Source: Isoetes taiwanensis (taxonomy: Eukaryota; Streptophyta; Lycopodiopsida; Isoetales; Isoetaceae). Taken from it: a DNA stretch of 64,000 bases. The notes beneath the pieces are model-generated. The model saw only the letters and a program-made list of their open reading frames with translations. It was not told the DNA's origin and searched no databases. The stretch spans positions 12,297,072 to 12,361,071 of the forward strand of contig JAJEKV010000040.1 of assembly GCA_021234155.1 (NCBI GenBank). Direction: 5' to 3'. Shown piece after piece: positions 1-10,675 of the stretch (position 1 is the first letter of the stretch; each line of letters opens with the position of its first letter). Position numbers and translations under genes: made by a program.

Positions 1-1236
1 TTTTTTTATTTACTCAAGTGATTCTCTTTATCTTATCATCGTAGCCTATATAAGCTGAAGAATCAATAAAAAACTCCATCTGTAAAGATTGATGCAGTCC
101 AACACAATTCTTGATGCGATCCTTCACAAGCTTCATGCTTTGAACTTCATAATCCTTCAAGCTCTTAATTCCAAGCTCTTTCCTCTATGTTTTACTCAAG
201 GCTTCCTTCAAATGGCTCTTCTCCAAAACCCTTGCACACTATTGGCCATTTTTTGTAAAAGTTCTATCATAATTACATGGCGTGCCATGTATCTTTACAT
301 GTATGCTTATGTACATGTATATGCATACAGTTTCTAGACTATTAATAGCCAGTCCGTTACAACACATAGCCCAACATTCTCTCTCCATATTTGATGTTTA
401 TATAGTAAATTCCAACTTCAACGACATCCGAATCTTGCAATATCTGTTTTGTTTTTTCATTTTCCTCAGCAATTTACTCACTAACTTATATTTGTACTTA
501 TCCCTGGTAGTTGATGATACACATTGGCGTGTTGCTGTATTGGAGTCAAACAAGTTCCCCTCCAAGTGTATATATAGGGGAACTTGCTTCAAGCCAATAG
601 TTCACACACATTGGCGTTTGTGATGGGCAATGGTTCAAGGCTTAAGTATCATATTGGATTGCACAAAAAAACACTTGTTATTATGTGTGGATCCAAGATA
701 TTTATTTGGGATTTTGCAGAAGGCAATTGGTCGATATAGTTGGCAAGTTGGATCAAGAATTAAATAGGTTTTGTACAAGTTACTTTATATTCCACTTTAA
801 TGGTAATATTAGTTCTCTATCTGTTTGTGTGTGTTGCACATATATTCCATAAATGCATTCCACACATCCACAACTAATGCCCGACATCGTTGGACACACG
901 TTTCTAATATAAGATTATAATGTTTTGGTGTATATCATCGTGATATGTCAAAATGCGAATGCAACGGCCCATATTTACCCCCAAAATTGAATGATCAGAA
1001 CTATCCAACGGTCTAGTATCACGTAATAATCCGATGGCCTAGCTTCACTCAACCTGACAATCAAACGGGTGAAGGGGGCATATATAACATACATTTTATA
1101 TTTCATAAGTCATATTATCATATAGTAGTAGTAATGGTGCCAACATTACTGGGCATAAGTTGGAAACCTATTCAGCTCCGACTCCTTTTAATAAATCTAA
1201 TATAGTAGTTCTTTGCCTATTGCTCTATCCCATATT
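1..1236. other. AT-rich stretch without supported gene
   Basis: No open frame here looks coding; the short frames are low-complexity and are broken in the second copy (20,773-21,985). A short inverted motif around 'gttcccctccaagtg' and 'agggg aacttgcttc' near 550-590 is the only structure seen. Nothing else is supported. Confidence 0.6.
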
Positions 1237-2056
1237 TTGCTTTTGCTTTTCATTTTTTCCTCATTTTCCTACACACTTTCCTTTTTTCTTTTCTATTTTT
1301 TCATATTTTTCTTACACATTTTCTTTTTCCCCTTTCCATTTTTTCTTTTTCTTTTGTTTTTAACTTTATTTTCCCTCCCTTCTATTCCCTTTCCCTTCCT
1401 CCCCTTTTTTTTTTTCGATAAAGCTTTTTTTTCTTTTTCTTTTCTGCCCTTCCCATTATTCCCCTTCCTTTCCCTTTCCCTTTTCGCATGCACTTTTTCC
1501 GTTCCCTTTTCTCCACCTCTTTCAAGTGCCTCTTTTCCTCCTTTTCCCACCCTTTTCCAATTTTTCCATTCCCGTTTCCCCTCTTTTTTTTTTCCCTTTC
1601 ACCCTGCACATGCCCTTTTTCCGTTCTCATTTCTCCATCTTTTTTTCATATGCCCTTTCTTCCTTTTCCCACTTCTTCCCTTTTTCCATGCTCTTTTTCC
1701 CTTTCCTCATCCTTTCTCTCTGTCTTTTTGCCCTTGTCTTTTCCCGTTTTCCTTGTGCTTTTTTTGCCTTCCATTATTCCCTTTCCGCCCTGCTTTTTCT
1801 TTTCTCATGCCCTTTTTCCTTTCCCATCTCTTCACCATTTTCCTCTTCCCCTTTTTTCCTTTCTTTTCTCCTTTCCCCACCCTTTCCCTCTTCCCCTTTT
1901 CCCATTGCCCTTTTTCCCTTCTCTTTCCTCCCTTCCCCTTTTTCTTTTTTCTTTCCCTTTCCTCTTCCCTTTTCTCCCTTCTCTCTTCCCCTTTCATGCC
2001 TTTTGCCCTTCACTTTTCCACATTCGTCCTCCCTTTTTCTTTTCGCTTTCCTCCTA
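1237..2056. repeat. Polypyrimidine (C/T) low-complexity tract
   Basis: About 800 bases are almost pure C and T on the plus strand, with irregular CCCTTTTTC-type words rather than a fixed period. All frames on both strands stay open here (Phe/Ser/Leu/Pro-rich on plus, Lys/Glu/Gly-rich on minus) because T/C-only codons contain no stop, so these frames are not genes. The second copy lies at about 21,985-22,790. Such tracts can adopt triplex (H-DNA) structure; that is a general property, not shown here. Confidence 0.9.
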
Positions 2057-2169
2057 AGAGGTCAAAGCATGTCCAATTCACGATGGTGGGAAGTCGTGTG
2101 ATAAATCTTGGCCTTCGGATGTAATCTGGTGATCTTGGTCGACCAAATTAGGGAGTGGTTCATTACGGA

Positions 2170-2620
2170 CTTACGCTATAAGATTATAATATAAAAGATA
2201 TGTATATATCATATAGCATATATTTCATAAGTAAAATATATGTCATATAGGATATATAATGACATACATGACATGTCATATGCCATAAGTTAGATACAGG
2301 TCACATTATATACATATATAATTACATATATGACATATGTCACATGGTATATGTATCATAAGATCTATATATGTCATATATAATAGACATATAGGATATA
2401 TAATAACATATATGACATGTCATATGCCATAAGTTAGATATATGTCACATTATACATATAATTACATATATGACATATGTCACATGGTATATGTATCATA
2501 AGATCTATATATGTCATATATTTTAGACATATAGGATATATAATGACATACATGACATGTCATATGCCATAAGTTAGATATAGGTCACATTATATATATA
2601 ATTACATATCATATAGGACC
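2170..2620. repeat. AT-rich palindromic tandem repeat, ~142 bp period
   Basis: The block beginning GACATGTCATATGCCATAAG recurs near 2,270, 2,412 and 2,556, giving a period close to 142 bases. Units are rich in short palindromes (ACATGT, CATATG, AGATCT, ATATAT). Related arrays lie at 5,067-5,420 and 11,340-11,566 and in the second segment copy, so this is a dispersed satellite-like family. Confidence 0.85.
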
Positions 2621-2921
2621 ACACTTGTTTTTTCTTGAAAAGAATATCTATATTTCTCAATACAATGTGTGTACAAAGACGAAGTTCAAAATGGAAGGAG
2701 CAATACTTACACCCTGCAGTTAAAGCATGGTATTGTGAATAGAAGCTGAAAATTTCAGCACAAATGATGATTTAAAAAAAGAATGGAAAAAAGAAGCTGT
2801 TAGTCAAAAGTACTCTAAAATGATCTCAAAAATAGTTCCAAGAAGCAAGACACATCTTTGAACCAATTTATGAAAGTAGACTTCTTCCTGTCCAACGAGA
2901 TATATACCAGGAAAGTACCTC

Positions 2922-4326
2922 TTATCTTGGAAGTTGGTTCTCCTTGGCCTGTGCTTGCATGGGTTTCATTACTTCCTCCTTTATAGTGCTTGGAAACTGG
3001 TTCTCCTTGGTGTGAGCTTGCATAGGTTTCAGTATTTCTTCCTTAGTGTTTGGAACTTGGTTCTCCTTGGTCATCGTCACCAATTCATCATTTTCAGATG
3101 GACTTATATCCCAAACAACCTCCACACTTGGGTGATCTTCTGTTAAAGTGAACTTGGGCCCCACTTTAAAGCCATGCTCACGATTTTAAAATCAAACAAC
3201 AATGATTTCTCTTGCGTGAAGTCATATTGGAGTTTGAAAGACCTTGCCCAACCACCACTATTGAAGAATAAAGGTGCGAGCCTTGGTTGGATCTCCATTC
3301 CCAAGCTCCTCAACATCTCCAAGAAGATATAACGTGTCTCCTCCTCATTTGACTTTAATAAGTAACTTCCAAGTTTAGGTGGCTTCACTCCAACTTCGAT
3401 CCTTTTTGCTTATGGAGCTTCCATTTAGTAACACTTGAATTTCGAATTTTTATTTCTTTCTTTGCCTCAAGTGCACGAGCTTCTTTCTTCAAATGTTTCT
3501 CTCTCATAAGAAAGATTCTGCTTCAAGGACACCTTTTGCCTTTTGCATTGTGTGATGCAATTAAATTCTTTACTTTCTTTTCCATCTTAGTTACTGGCGT
3601 TGTAGCATAGGTGCTCCGCAGGTTCTAAAATTCATATGAGTTGTCTTATCCTTAAAATCTTTAGCCAAAGAAAGTAAAGCATTTGAATCTTGGCTCATCG
3701 GGATCGCTAGGAAAACCCTCAACTTTTTCATGCAACTTGCATGCCTCTTTCTCAACATCAGTCAAGAACTTTTCAATGTGAATATGCTGTGGAGATGAAC
3801 AAGTTCTCAGTAAGTATCTCATGAGCTGTAAGTACCCTGGTCTCTCTTGAATAACATCTTTAAGGTCATCATCCTCCAAATTACATGCCTTCTCCACAAA
3901 TAATTCATCAACATACTCTAACACTCGTGTAGAACACTCAACACTCCAAGCTAAATACCTATCCTCATAGGCTTCCACCATCTCCTCACAATTCTCCACA
4001 ATTACCTTGGCTGTGTTTTGAGGAATCTGTGAGAGAGTATGCAGCGTGCCCCAATCAACAAGGGAATTATCCCATTCTCTATGGTCCCATAAAGTTGGTC
4101 TGACCACAGGTTGAACAGGAGATTGGACTGCCTGATCCCCTTCGTTTCCACCACTACACCTAAATAGAACTTTTCTACATCCTTTTCTATCTTCCAGAGA
4201 ATGTCTAGCATCATCCCTTTTTACTATAATCAGCTTACCTTCAGTGCGAAAAGCAGAATTAGGGGACAAATTAGCAATCCGTTGAAGTAGGTCGGCGGCA
4301 TCCGATGAAGACGGCGACATATCCAT
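2922..4326 (-). pseudogene. Unrecognised minus-strand gene, frameshifted
   Basis: Minus-strand coding sequence that I do not recognise. The best start is the ATG at 4,326; the frame is open upstream to 4,413 but without another ATG, and a CTGCAG just upstream could be a splice acceptor. The first ~220 codons are open and look like a real protein: a Ser/Asp N-terminus, then a soluble mixed-charge region with an acidic stretch (LEDDDLKDVIQERPG). After about 3,690 a small indel shifts frame; the second copy retains a longer frame there ending in QDSNA...FRTxGAPMLQR. Further downstream, Lys/Glu-rich sequence and two open segments (3,388-3,143 and 3,164-2,922) continue in other frames. The last segment holds three imperfect ~20-residue repeats with core TKENQxP...EExxKPMQA. 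Whether the gaps are introns or frameshifts cannot be decided here. Function unknown. Confidence 0.45.
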
Positions 4327-4439
4327 AGCTTTCTTGCCCTGCAGAGAGCCAGATGTCAGACCAAATATGTTTTCTTTTCTTATGGTCGGAAAAAAGGTTA
4401 AGAAGAGTGCCACTGCCTATATTTTGCAAGTACTATTTA

Positions 4440-5066
4440 ATATGACCATTAACGACTTTGCTTGACGTATTTTTAATATGACGATTTAATGACTTTGTTT
4501 GACGTAATGTGACCGTGCGATACTTTTCTTTGTCTTCAATACGAAGCCAGCACACAGTCACAGGCCTAGTTTGCTGGCAGAGTTGGAAACAAGGTCCACC
4601 TTATGTCTATCCGTAAAAGAATATATTGGTATTGTATTGGCCAATATGCAATGGAACATACAACCTTTCTAATATTTTTAAGATAAAAAAACATTTGATT
4701 TATACCTCACACCCTCCTATTTCAAAGGCCAGATACATGTATGTATTATATTACAAGAGATTTTTGCTAGGCCAGATACATGTATGTATGAGATACATGT
4801 ATGTATTATTTTACAAGAAATTTATCACGGCGCCGAAGGCCGCCGCGATCATTTCTTTGGTTCCTAATCTGCGCAATCCGATTCACTATTAACGTCCAAC
4901 GTTGTTACATTTCTCCGACGACAATATACATTCCCTTCAAATCATACCCCCAAGGCCGTCGTGAACATTTCTTTGGTTCCTAACATGCACTAGTCCAACA
5001 TTGTACATTTCACTGACGGATCATACCCCCAATTACAATATTGTACACCATACTAACATGTTGTTG
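4440..5066. other. Intergenic AT-rich stretch with short direct repeats
   Basis: No gene is supported. The word AGATACATGTATGTAT occurs three times between 4,730 and 4,806, twice followed by TTACAAGA-type sequence. A phrase around 'aaggccgccgcgatcattt' near 4,838 is partly repeated near 4,950. Nothing else is seen. Confidence 0.6.
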
Positions 5067-5420
5067 CCTCATATGCCATAAGTTAGATATATGTCACATT
5101 ATACATATAATTACATATATGACATATGTCACATGGTATATGTATCATAAGATCTATATATGTCATATATTTTAGACATATAGGATATATAATGACATAC
5201 ATGACATGTCATATGCCATAAGTTAGATATAGGTCACATTATATATATAATTACATATCATATAGGATATATAATGACATACATGACATGTCATATGCCA
5301 TAAGTTAGATATAGGTCACATTATATATATAATTACATATATATATGACATATGTCACATGGTATATGACATATGTCACATGGTATATGTATTATAAGAT
5401 CTATATATGTCATATATAAT
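5067..5420. repeat. AT-rich palindromic tandem repeat
   Basis: Same repeat family as at 2,170-2,620. The GCCATAAGTTAGATAT word recurs at about 5,078, 5,215 and 5,300 with a shortened last period, followed by doubled GACATATGTCACATGGTATA words near 5,347-5,385. It directly precedes the left end of the TIR element at 5,500. Confidence 0.85.
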
Positions 5421-5499
5421 ATATGTTATATAAAGCAGAGTGAATTCTGAAGACAAGTTGGAATAATTTTTATATAATATACCTTGGAGGGTTATGTAT

Positions 5500-8400
5500 C
5501 GGGGTCTTTTTTGGCTCCTAAAATCGGCGTCTTCGACGCCCGAAATTCGCTTAAGAGAATTTGGGGATGAAAATCTAAGCGATTTTCCTGCCTGAAAAGG
5601 CCCCGCCGGAAACCGGAAATGCCGTGCGCCTCTCGAAAAAAAGAAAAAATAAAAAAAAGGGCAAAATCGCTTAAGCGATTTTCGCAGCGTCGGATTCTGG
5701 CGCTGCCGGCCGCTTTGGCTCGTAGCCTGACGGCCGGACCACGACGAAGGCCAAAGCGCCGCGACGGGCCGCACGGCCAGCCGTGGCGATTTTCCACTTC
5801 TTTGTTTTCACGAAAAAAAAAAAAAAAAACCAAAATCGCTTAAGCGATTTTCATTTGATTGTTTCGACTTGTTTCCACTTCTCTTGTTCATTACAGTTGG
5901 CGCTCGTTTGCTGGTTGATTTTGCAAGCATTTTTAAGTTAATTTTTCAAGGTATTGTCAGTTGCAATTCCTATATTTATGGTTGCAGTAGTGGTAGGAAG
6001 TATTAGAATCGATAAAATGAGTATTAGAATCGATTACCTTTGGAAATTAATTTAGAAAACAACGGTCGTGTTTGCTTAGCCAAGAAAAATCTTGCATTCA
6101 TACCGCTTCTTGTCAAGTCAGTAGTAGAGTTAACCAAGCCATCCTAGATCGGCGTTTAAGGCAATCATTGATAGTTGTGTGATTTTAGTTTTATTCCCCG
6201 TGCAAGTTTTACGCCAAAATAGGATGCCACATATGGAGAAACAATGCTGCCATATGAACTTGAACGTGTCCATTAATCTCAGATGTGGAGATGTAACAAT
6301 TATGTTCTACCACAGAAGCGACATTTATTTGTATTTGTTTGTTTCTTTATTTGCCATATAATATTGTGATTGTTATCTTTATGGTTGCAGTAATCAATTC
6401 TAAACTCATTTTATCTATACATTATGGTTACCAGGCATATTCCCCAAGCAGGCATTATAATATGGCGACAGGTGACCGATGGGGCAGAGATCTTACGCAG
6501 GAGAGTCGCCCGATAGGGATGGACGAGAGTGGGCTCCCGAATTACGTCGACCACGGACAGCCGTGCATGGTTGGGTACATCACTTTTGGTAACCGTGGTT
6601 GAGACCCCCATTAGATAGCTTGCATTTGTGTCTTTAGAGTTTTTCATTTGTACTTGTATGGTTGGTAGGCTAGCTAGCGCTGATTATGGAAGTTTGATTG
6701 AGGGAATATCGAGGCATATGGCTGATTGTCAGGCGCCTGGGCCCCCAAACAACCCGTGGCACACATAGTTTGGCCATTTTATGCAGATCGCGACGCGACC
6801 CTTGTCCCCATACAAACGGACAAGCTACGGTGAATTGGTATGCGTTCGACGGCGAAGGATGGTGCCATTGGGCACCATAATGCATATCCACGAGATATGT
6901 GGTGGCGGTGAGGGAACGTGTCGTCCTAGGAATGACGTCAGCGATACATCCCCTCTCCCGCAGGATGAGGAGGGGCCTGATGGTACGGCCACCGGAACCC
7001 GGCCGAGGCGTGGGCGAGAAGCGGAAATGCATCGCGATGGCCCTTAGAGACATCGCGTGCTTTGGCCGAGGGCCGGTTGTCGGTATCGCGAGGGCTCAAT
7101 GCGTATGACGGTCTGACATTACCTGGCCAGGCGAGGAGTTGGCGGTCGGGCGGTTGTCGGCATCATCAGGGCATACGGGGGCGGTGCACCCTCTATATAC
7201 TTCACGGGGAGGCGGGTCTTGTATGATCGCCGAGGGCCGATACAGGGGAGGATGTAGGTATCACGACGAAGTGAGTCGCGAGGAAGAACAAAGAAGGGGA
7301 ACCGCGATCGTCACGGGCGACCATCATTACCCTCTGATCTTGTGGCGACCATCGTCCCTCTGATCACGGAGGCGACCATGGCCCTCGACTCTGAGACACA
7401 GTTGCATTTCAGTGGCATGTCGTCCTCCACGGCATATAGCATGCCGATTTGGGCGGGGCCATCATTACAAAGACACCGACATGACAGGTCCCGGCCCGGA
7501 TATTGAGGACATACGGGCGATTTTGTTCATTCACACGCCACCTCCACCGCATGTCATAGAGCCCTCGTAGCCGGTAGATGTTTGATGAGTTGCGGGAGGC
7601 GGCCGCAAAGACATACTCCAGATTATCTGGGAAGAGAGGGTTCGTTCCCCAAGCTTGGCATCATTGGTGTCACCCTTTCCTCCGTTGCCCGGATGCACAT
7701 GGCCGTCTGCAGGGGCGAGGGACGGGCTAGAGGCTTCTTTCTCGTCTTTGGGATGGAGTTTGGGGGCGGCAACGCCTTTTATGCCTACTATTTCCGCTGA
7801 CCCTTGGATTGGGTGGGGAGGTGGTGAGAGGCCCGGTATGCACGAGACATTGTGTGCTACATCGAGGTTTGATGTTGCCTCTCTATTTACGGGAGGAGGT
7901 GTGTACATTTTGGGGACCTCTTCATTACCGCAGGGCGAGATATGTCGCAGGTATGGCGGTTGATAGCACACCCCCACGCATTACCCGAGAGATCTTGTCA
8001 TTTCGGTGAAGCAGCGAGAATGTCATTGTTGGGGCCGGCTTCCGCGGCGTTGGATGCAGAGCGCATGCAAGGCAATCGCGAATCGATTGAAGAGTGGGGA
8101 GGCGGATCGTAATGGTAATTATCAGTCGTGTCCTACGCGATTTATTCATGTGTTGTAAACCTTTACATCCCGCTGACCATGTAGCACGTAATGCGATGCA
8201 CGCATGCATCGATTCGAACCGGATGAGAGATCCACATTTGCAATGGTGGACCCTCGTTCGAAGATCACGAGGTCATGGCGGACACACTCGAATGTACCGG
8301 ATCGATGGCGGGAGCTTCGCGAGCTATCATTTTGGCCCATCTCGTCATGGGTGCGTGGCATAGTCCCCATCCCCCTCGTGTCTCCATAGGTACTCATGCG

Positions 8401-9412
8401 GTGTGGCGGTTGCGAGGGGACAATGGTACCTTTTGGTGCATATTGCGGACCACGTGAATGCGAGGCGACTTCGGGTGGCCCAGGCGTTTCGAGGGCTTTT
8501 GGTGCATGGATTCCCTGCCTGGCAGGGTGGGCCATACCGGGACTCAAATACGAGTGCAACCCATGGACGTACAACGGTGAGTTGTTTGCCTGCTGACTTT
8601 CTTACTTTTGGTTGTCTTGAATGCGTGCATCAAGTCCTTACCGTGTTTGGGATAGGGTATTGGGCAGGTGGCTAAACCACACTCATGCCGGACCAATCGC
8701 ACGGCGTTTTGAAACCGGTTGGGCTGCTGGCGGTGGCCCGGTCCCACCACAGAATCGATATTGGTCTTGTGGTGCCCATGTGCGTCTAAACATCCAGGCA
8801 TGTCATGCGAGGGCTTTCCTATGGCGAGGCAGACATAGACTTGCGGGGTTGACACTATCCTTCCCCACCACCTCATTTTTCACTTATATATGCTCCCCAT
8901 GACATCCTGTACCTTCCACCTTGCAGCCTCGCCTTTTCCCTTTCTTCCGCCTGCGTGTCGGTAGAAATTCGGCTTTAATTTGAATTTTTCTTTTCTTTTT
9001 TCTTTTTTTTTTTTTTTTCGTCGACGCCACCGACAAACATTGAAGGCGAAAATCGTTTAAGCGATTTTGATTTTTTTTTTTTTTTTTCCGGCCGTGGTTG
9101 GCTACTGACGGACGCCGATAAAGCGAAAATCGCTTAAGCGATTTTTATTTTTTATTTTTTTATTTTTCCCCGTACCGTGGTCGACGCCGGCAAAAATCGC
9201 AAAGCGATTTTTTCGCTTTTTTTTTAAATCACCGGCGGTGATCATTTTTTTGACGAGCTTAAAATCGCTTAAAGTTTAATTTCACTTTCCCCTTTTGAAA
9301 TTCGCAAAAGCGATTTTAAGAATTTGAAATTCGCTTGTTTAATTTCCCAAAATCAACAAAAGCAAATTTGGTCCGCGCGAGACTCCGATTTCGGGAGCCA
9401 AAAAGGCACCGA
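5500..9412. mobile_element. 3.9 kb TIR DNA element with palindromic subterminal repeats
   Basis: The ends are inverted repeats of about 34 bases: the left end begins TCGGGGTCTTTTTTGGCTCC and the right end, read inward on the minus strand, begins TCGGTGCCTTTTTGGCTCCC. Both continue with AAATCGG(C/A)GTCT. Outside the ends lies a 7-base direct repeat TTATGTA (5,493-5,499 and 9,413-9,419), a plausible target-site duplication. Inside both ends the palindrome AAAATCGCTTAAGCGATTTT or close variants recur (near 5,663, 5,832, 9,055, 9,124, 9,192 and 9,262). No transposase is recognisable, and a 7-base duplication with TCGG...CCGA ends fits no superfamily I can name with confidence. The degraded second copy spans about 26,190-30,092. 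Confidence 0.7.
6440..8900. other. GC-richer interior of the TIR element, possibly decayed coding sequence
   Basis: Base composition rises sharply inside the TIR element. Several short plus-strand frames look protein-like (for example 6,461-6,601 and 8,403-8,675) but none exceeds ~90 codons, and the second copy (27,140-29,640) breaks them at different points. A run with LQWWT then a HFRM-type motif (28,889-29,100 in the second copy) is weakly reminiscent of the N-terminus of Harbinger-type transposases, but no DDE residues can be placed. This is either a decayed transposase or a captured gene; product undetermined. Confidence 0.35.
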
Positions 9413-9552
9413 TTATGTATACCTCAATACTTATAGTATGGTTATGTGTATTACAAAAGGTTATGTATACCTGTTGTATACTAGTACACCTCAATACTTA
9501 TAGTATGGTTATGTGTATTACAAAAGGTTATGTATACCTGTTGTATACTAAC
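9413..9552. repeat. Two-copy 67-bp tandem repeat
   Basis: The block CCTCAATACTTATAGTATGG...TTACAAAAGGTTATGTATAC occurs at 9,422 and again 67 bases later, with a third partial TTATGTATACCTGTTGTATA. It abuts the right end of the TIR element and recurs at 30,098-30,230. Confidence 0.85.
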
Positions 9553-9604
9553 ACAACCAGATTACAATAAGATAAAAAGTACTATTATTCTTCTACTATT
9601 ACTC

Positions 9605-9835
9605 TTACGAATGATCGAGGAACCGGGAAAGAATTTCCGTAGAGATCCTTTCAATCATGAACATTTGATGCTCTCTATTCCATATAAGATGGATGATAAC
9701 ATCGAAGGGATCAGGATAATGGCGAGGATTGAGAGCAACAGTGGTGAGCCAGTCTTCAAGCGGTATATCTCGCTCGCGGCACCACTTGAAGTCATAGCTA
9801 GACGGAGGCCAATGTTGCTGCACTCGGCAATTTGA
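9605..9835 (-). pseudogene. Divergent minus-strand member of the small IHLxW protein family
   Basis: The minus-strand frame is open from upstream of 9,835 to a TAA at 9,605-9,607. From its Ser-Asn-Cys onward it aligns without gaps over about 67 positions with the small protein at 63,719-63,982. Shared residues include SNC, the D-x3-C pair, R-x-I, a Trp at position 29, V-x-I-H-L-x-W (with the extra I, DVIIHLIW) and the R-I near the end; I count about 19 identities. No in-frame ATG lies between the minus-strand TATA-like box (9,841-9,848) and the conserved region, and the C-terminus is altered (ISTE instead of ITSA). It therefore looks like a decayed or 5'-altered family member, transcribed divergently from the two plus-strand genes that follow. 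Function unknown. Confidence 0.6.
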
Positions 9836-9840
9836 TGTAT

Positions 9841-9913
9841 ATTTATACCCACCAAAATTATTGATGGTATATACCCACCAAAATTATTGATGGTATATAT
9901 ATAAAAATTATTG
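9841..9913 (-). promoter_or_regulatory. Promoter-like module upstream of the minus-strand family member
   Basis: On the minus strand, CATCAATAATTTT occurs twice (9,880-9,892 and 9,854-9,866), followed by GGTGGG and a TATAAAT box at 9,841-9,848. A third partial copy (CAATAATTTT) is at 9,904-9,913. The same 13-mer followed by a TATA box precedes both plus-strand genes, so this is the same cis module in the opposite orientation. Confidence 0.65.
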
Positions 9914-9970
9914 GATCATATACATACTTGTATGGTACTCGTATATACCCAATACTTTTGCTGCAGTGGA

Positions 9971-9997
9971 CATCAATAATTTTACTTGACTATAAAA
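9971..9997 (+). promoter_or_regulatory. CATCAATAATTTT + TATA promoter of the 10,034 gene
   Basis: CATCAATAATTTT (9,971-9,983) is followed by ACTTGAC and TATAAAA (9,991-9,997), 37 bases before the ATG. The leader CTCCATTCGGT...GTCATTCATC...CCCATG is shared almost word for word with the gene at 10,676. CAATAATT resembles half of the HD-Zip target CAATNATTG, but that reading is only suggestive. Confidence 0.75.
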
Positions 9998-10033
9998 GTA
10001 GCTCCATTCGGTGGTAGATGTCATTCATCTCCC

Positions 10034-10276
10034 ATGGCTTCCTTGCCTCCTCGTCCGGAGCACATCCAAACTATCAAGTGCTACATGAGCTACAATGATT
10101 TTGGTGAATGCGTGAGAAAGGGTGTCAAACTTGATCCCTATCTGCAATCCAAAGCTGATGGTCCTGAGATTCATTGCCTCGAGCTCACTCGTGTTGTGAT
10201 CCACCTATATTGGCTTCCTGATCAAGAGATCTATGAGCTGAATGCCATCACCTCAGCAGGTGTTGATGATGAGTGA
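10034..10276 (+). CDS. Small conserved IHLxW-family protein (80 aa), unknown function
   Basis: Encodes 80 residues. The ATG at 10,034 is chosen because the leader and start context (CCCATGG) are conserved in the tandem paralogue at 10,676; the frame is open upstream to 9,986 but holds no other ATG. No signal peptide or membrane segment is visible. Conserved positions are IKC-x-M-x3-D-x3-C in the first half and the block TRVVIHLYW...Y-E-L-x2-ITSAGV near the C-terminus, suggesting a compact beta-rich fold (inference). It is about 56% identical to the next gene with no gaps, and shares the C-x-M-x3-D-x3-C and V-V-I-H-L-x-W...ITSA blocks with the small genes carried antisense in two Ty3 retrotransposons (55.1 kb and 63.7 kb). 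I do not recognise the family. Its own promoter and leader support a real gene. Confidence 0.8.
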   Translation: MASLPPRPEHIQTIKCYMSYNDFGECVRKGVKLDPYLQSKADGPEIHCLELTRVVIHLYWLPDQEIYELNAITSAGVDDE

Positions 10277-10614
10277 ATCAGTGATGACTTGTAAAAATTG
10301 TGAAAGGATATAATGATATAAGCACTTCTGAAATATGTAAGGATGTATAAGAATAATGAATATTATTTGATGTATCGAACCTGAGTAATTTGTAACGGTG
10401 TGCTCTTCGACCTCCATTTTTTCTGCAGGCAGTCCCTAATTTCAAGCACACCTAATTTACTCAAGCACAAATACTTTTACCTTACTAAAATCCAAGATAC
10501 AAAGCATGATTTCACATGCCACATATATCCATACAAAATATGCATTATACTTGTACGTGTACGTGACTCTTGTACACGCTCAATAATGGCGCTACAATCT
10601 ACACCAATAATTCA

Positions 10615-10642
10615 CATCAATAATTTTACTTCACTATAAAAA
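10615..10642 (+). promoter_or_regulatory. CATCAATAATTTT + TATA promoter of the 10,676 gene
   Basis: CATCAATAATTTT (10,615-10,627) is followed by ACTTCAC and TATAAAAA (from 10,635), about 36 bases before the ATG. Spacing and flanks match the module at 9,971-9,997. A further CCAATAATTCA lies just upstream (10,603-10,613). Confidence 0.75.
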
Positions 10643-10675
10643 GCGACTCCATTCGGTAGAGGTCATTCATCGCCC

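Noticed and set aside
1213-2124. Open frame of ~300 codons, Phe/Ser/Leu/Pro-rich
   Set aside because: A pure C/T tract cannot contain stop codons, so the open frame is a compositional artefact; the second copy has different frames.
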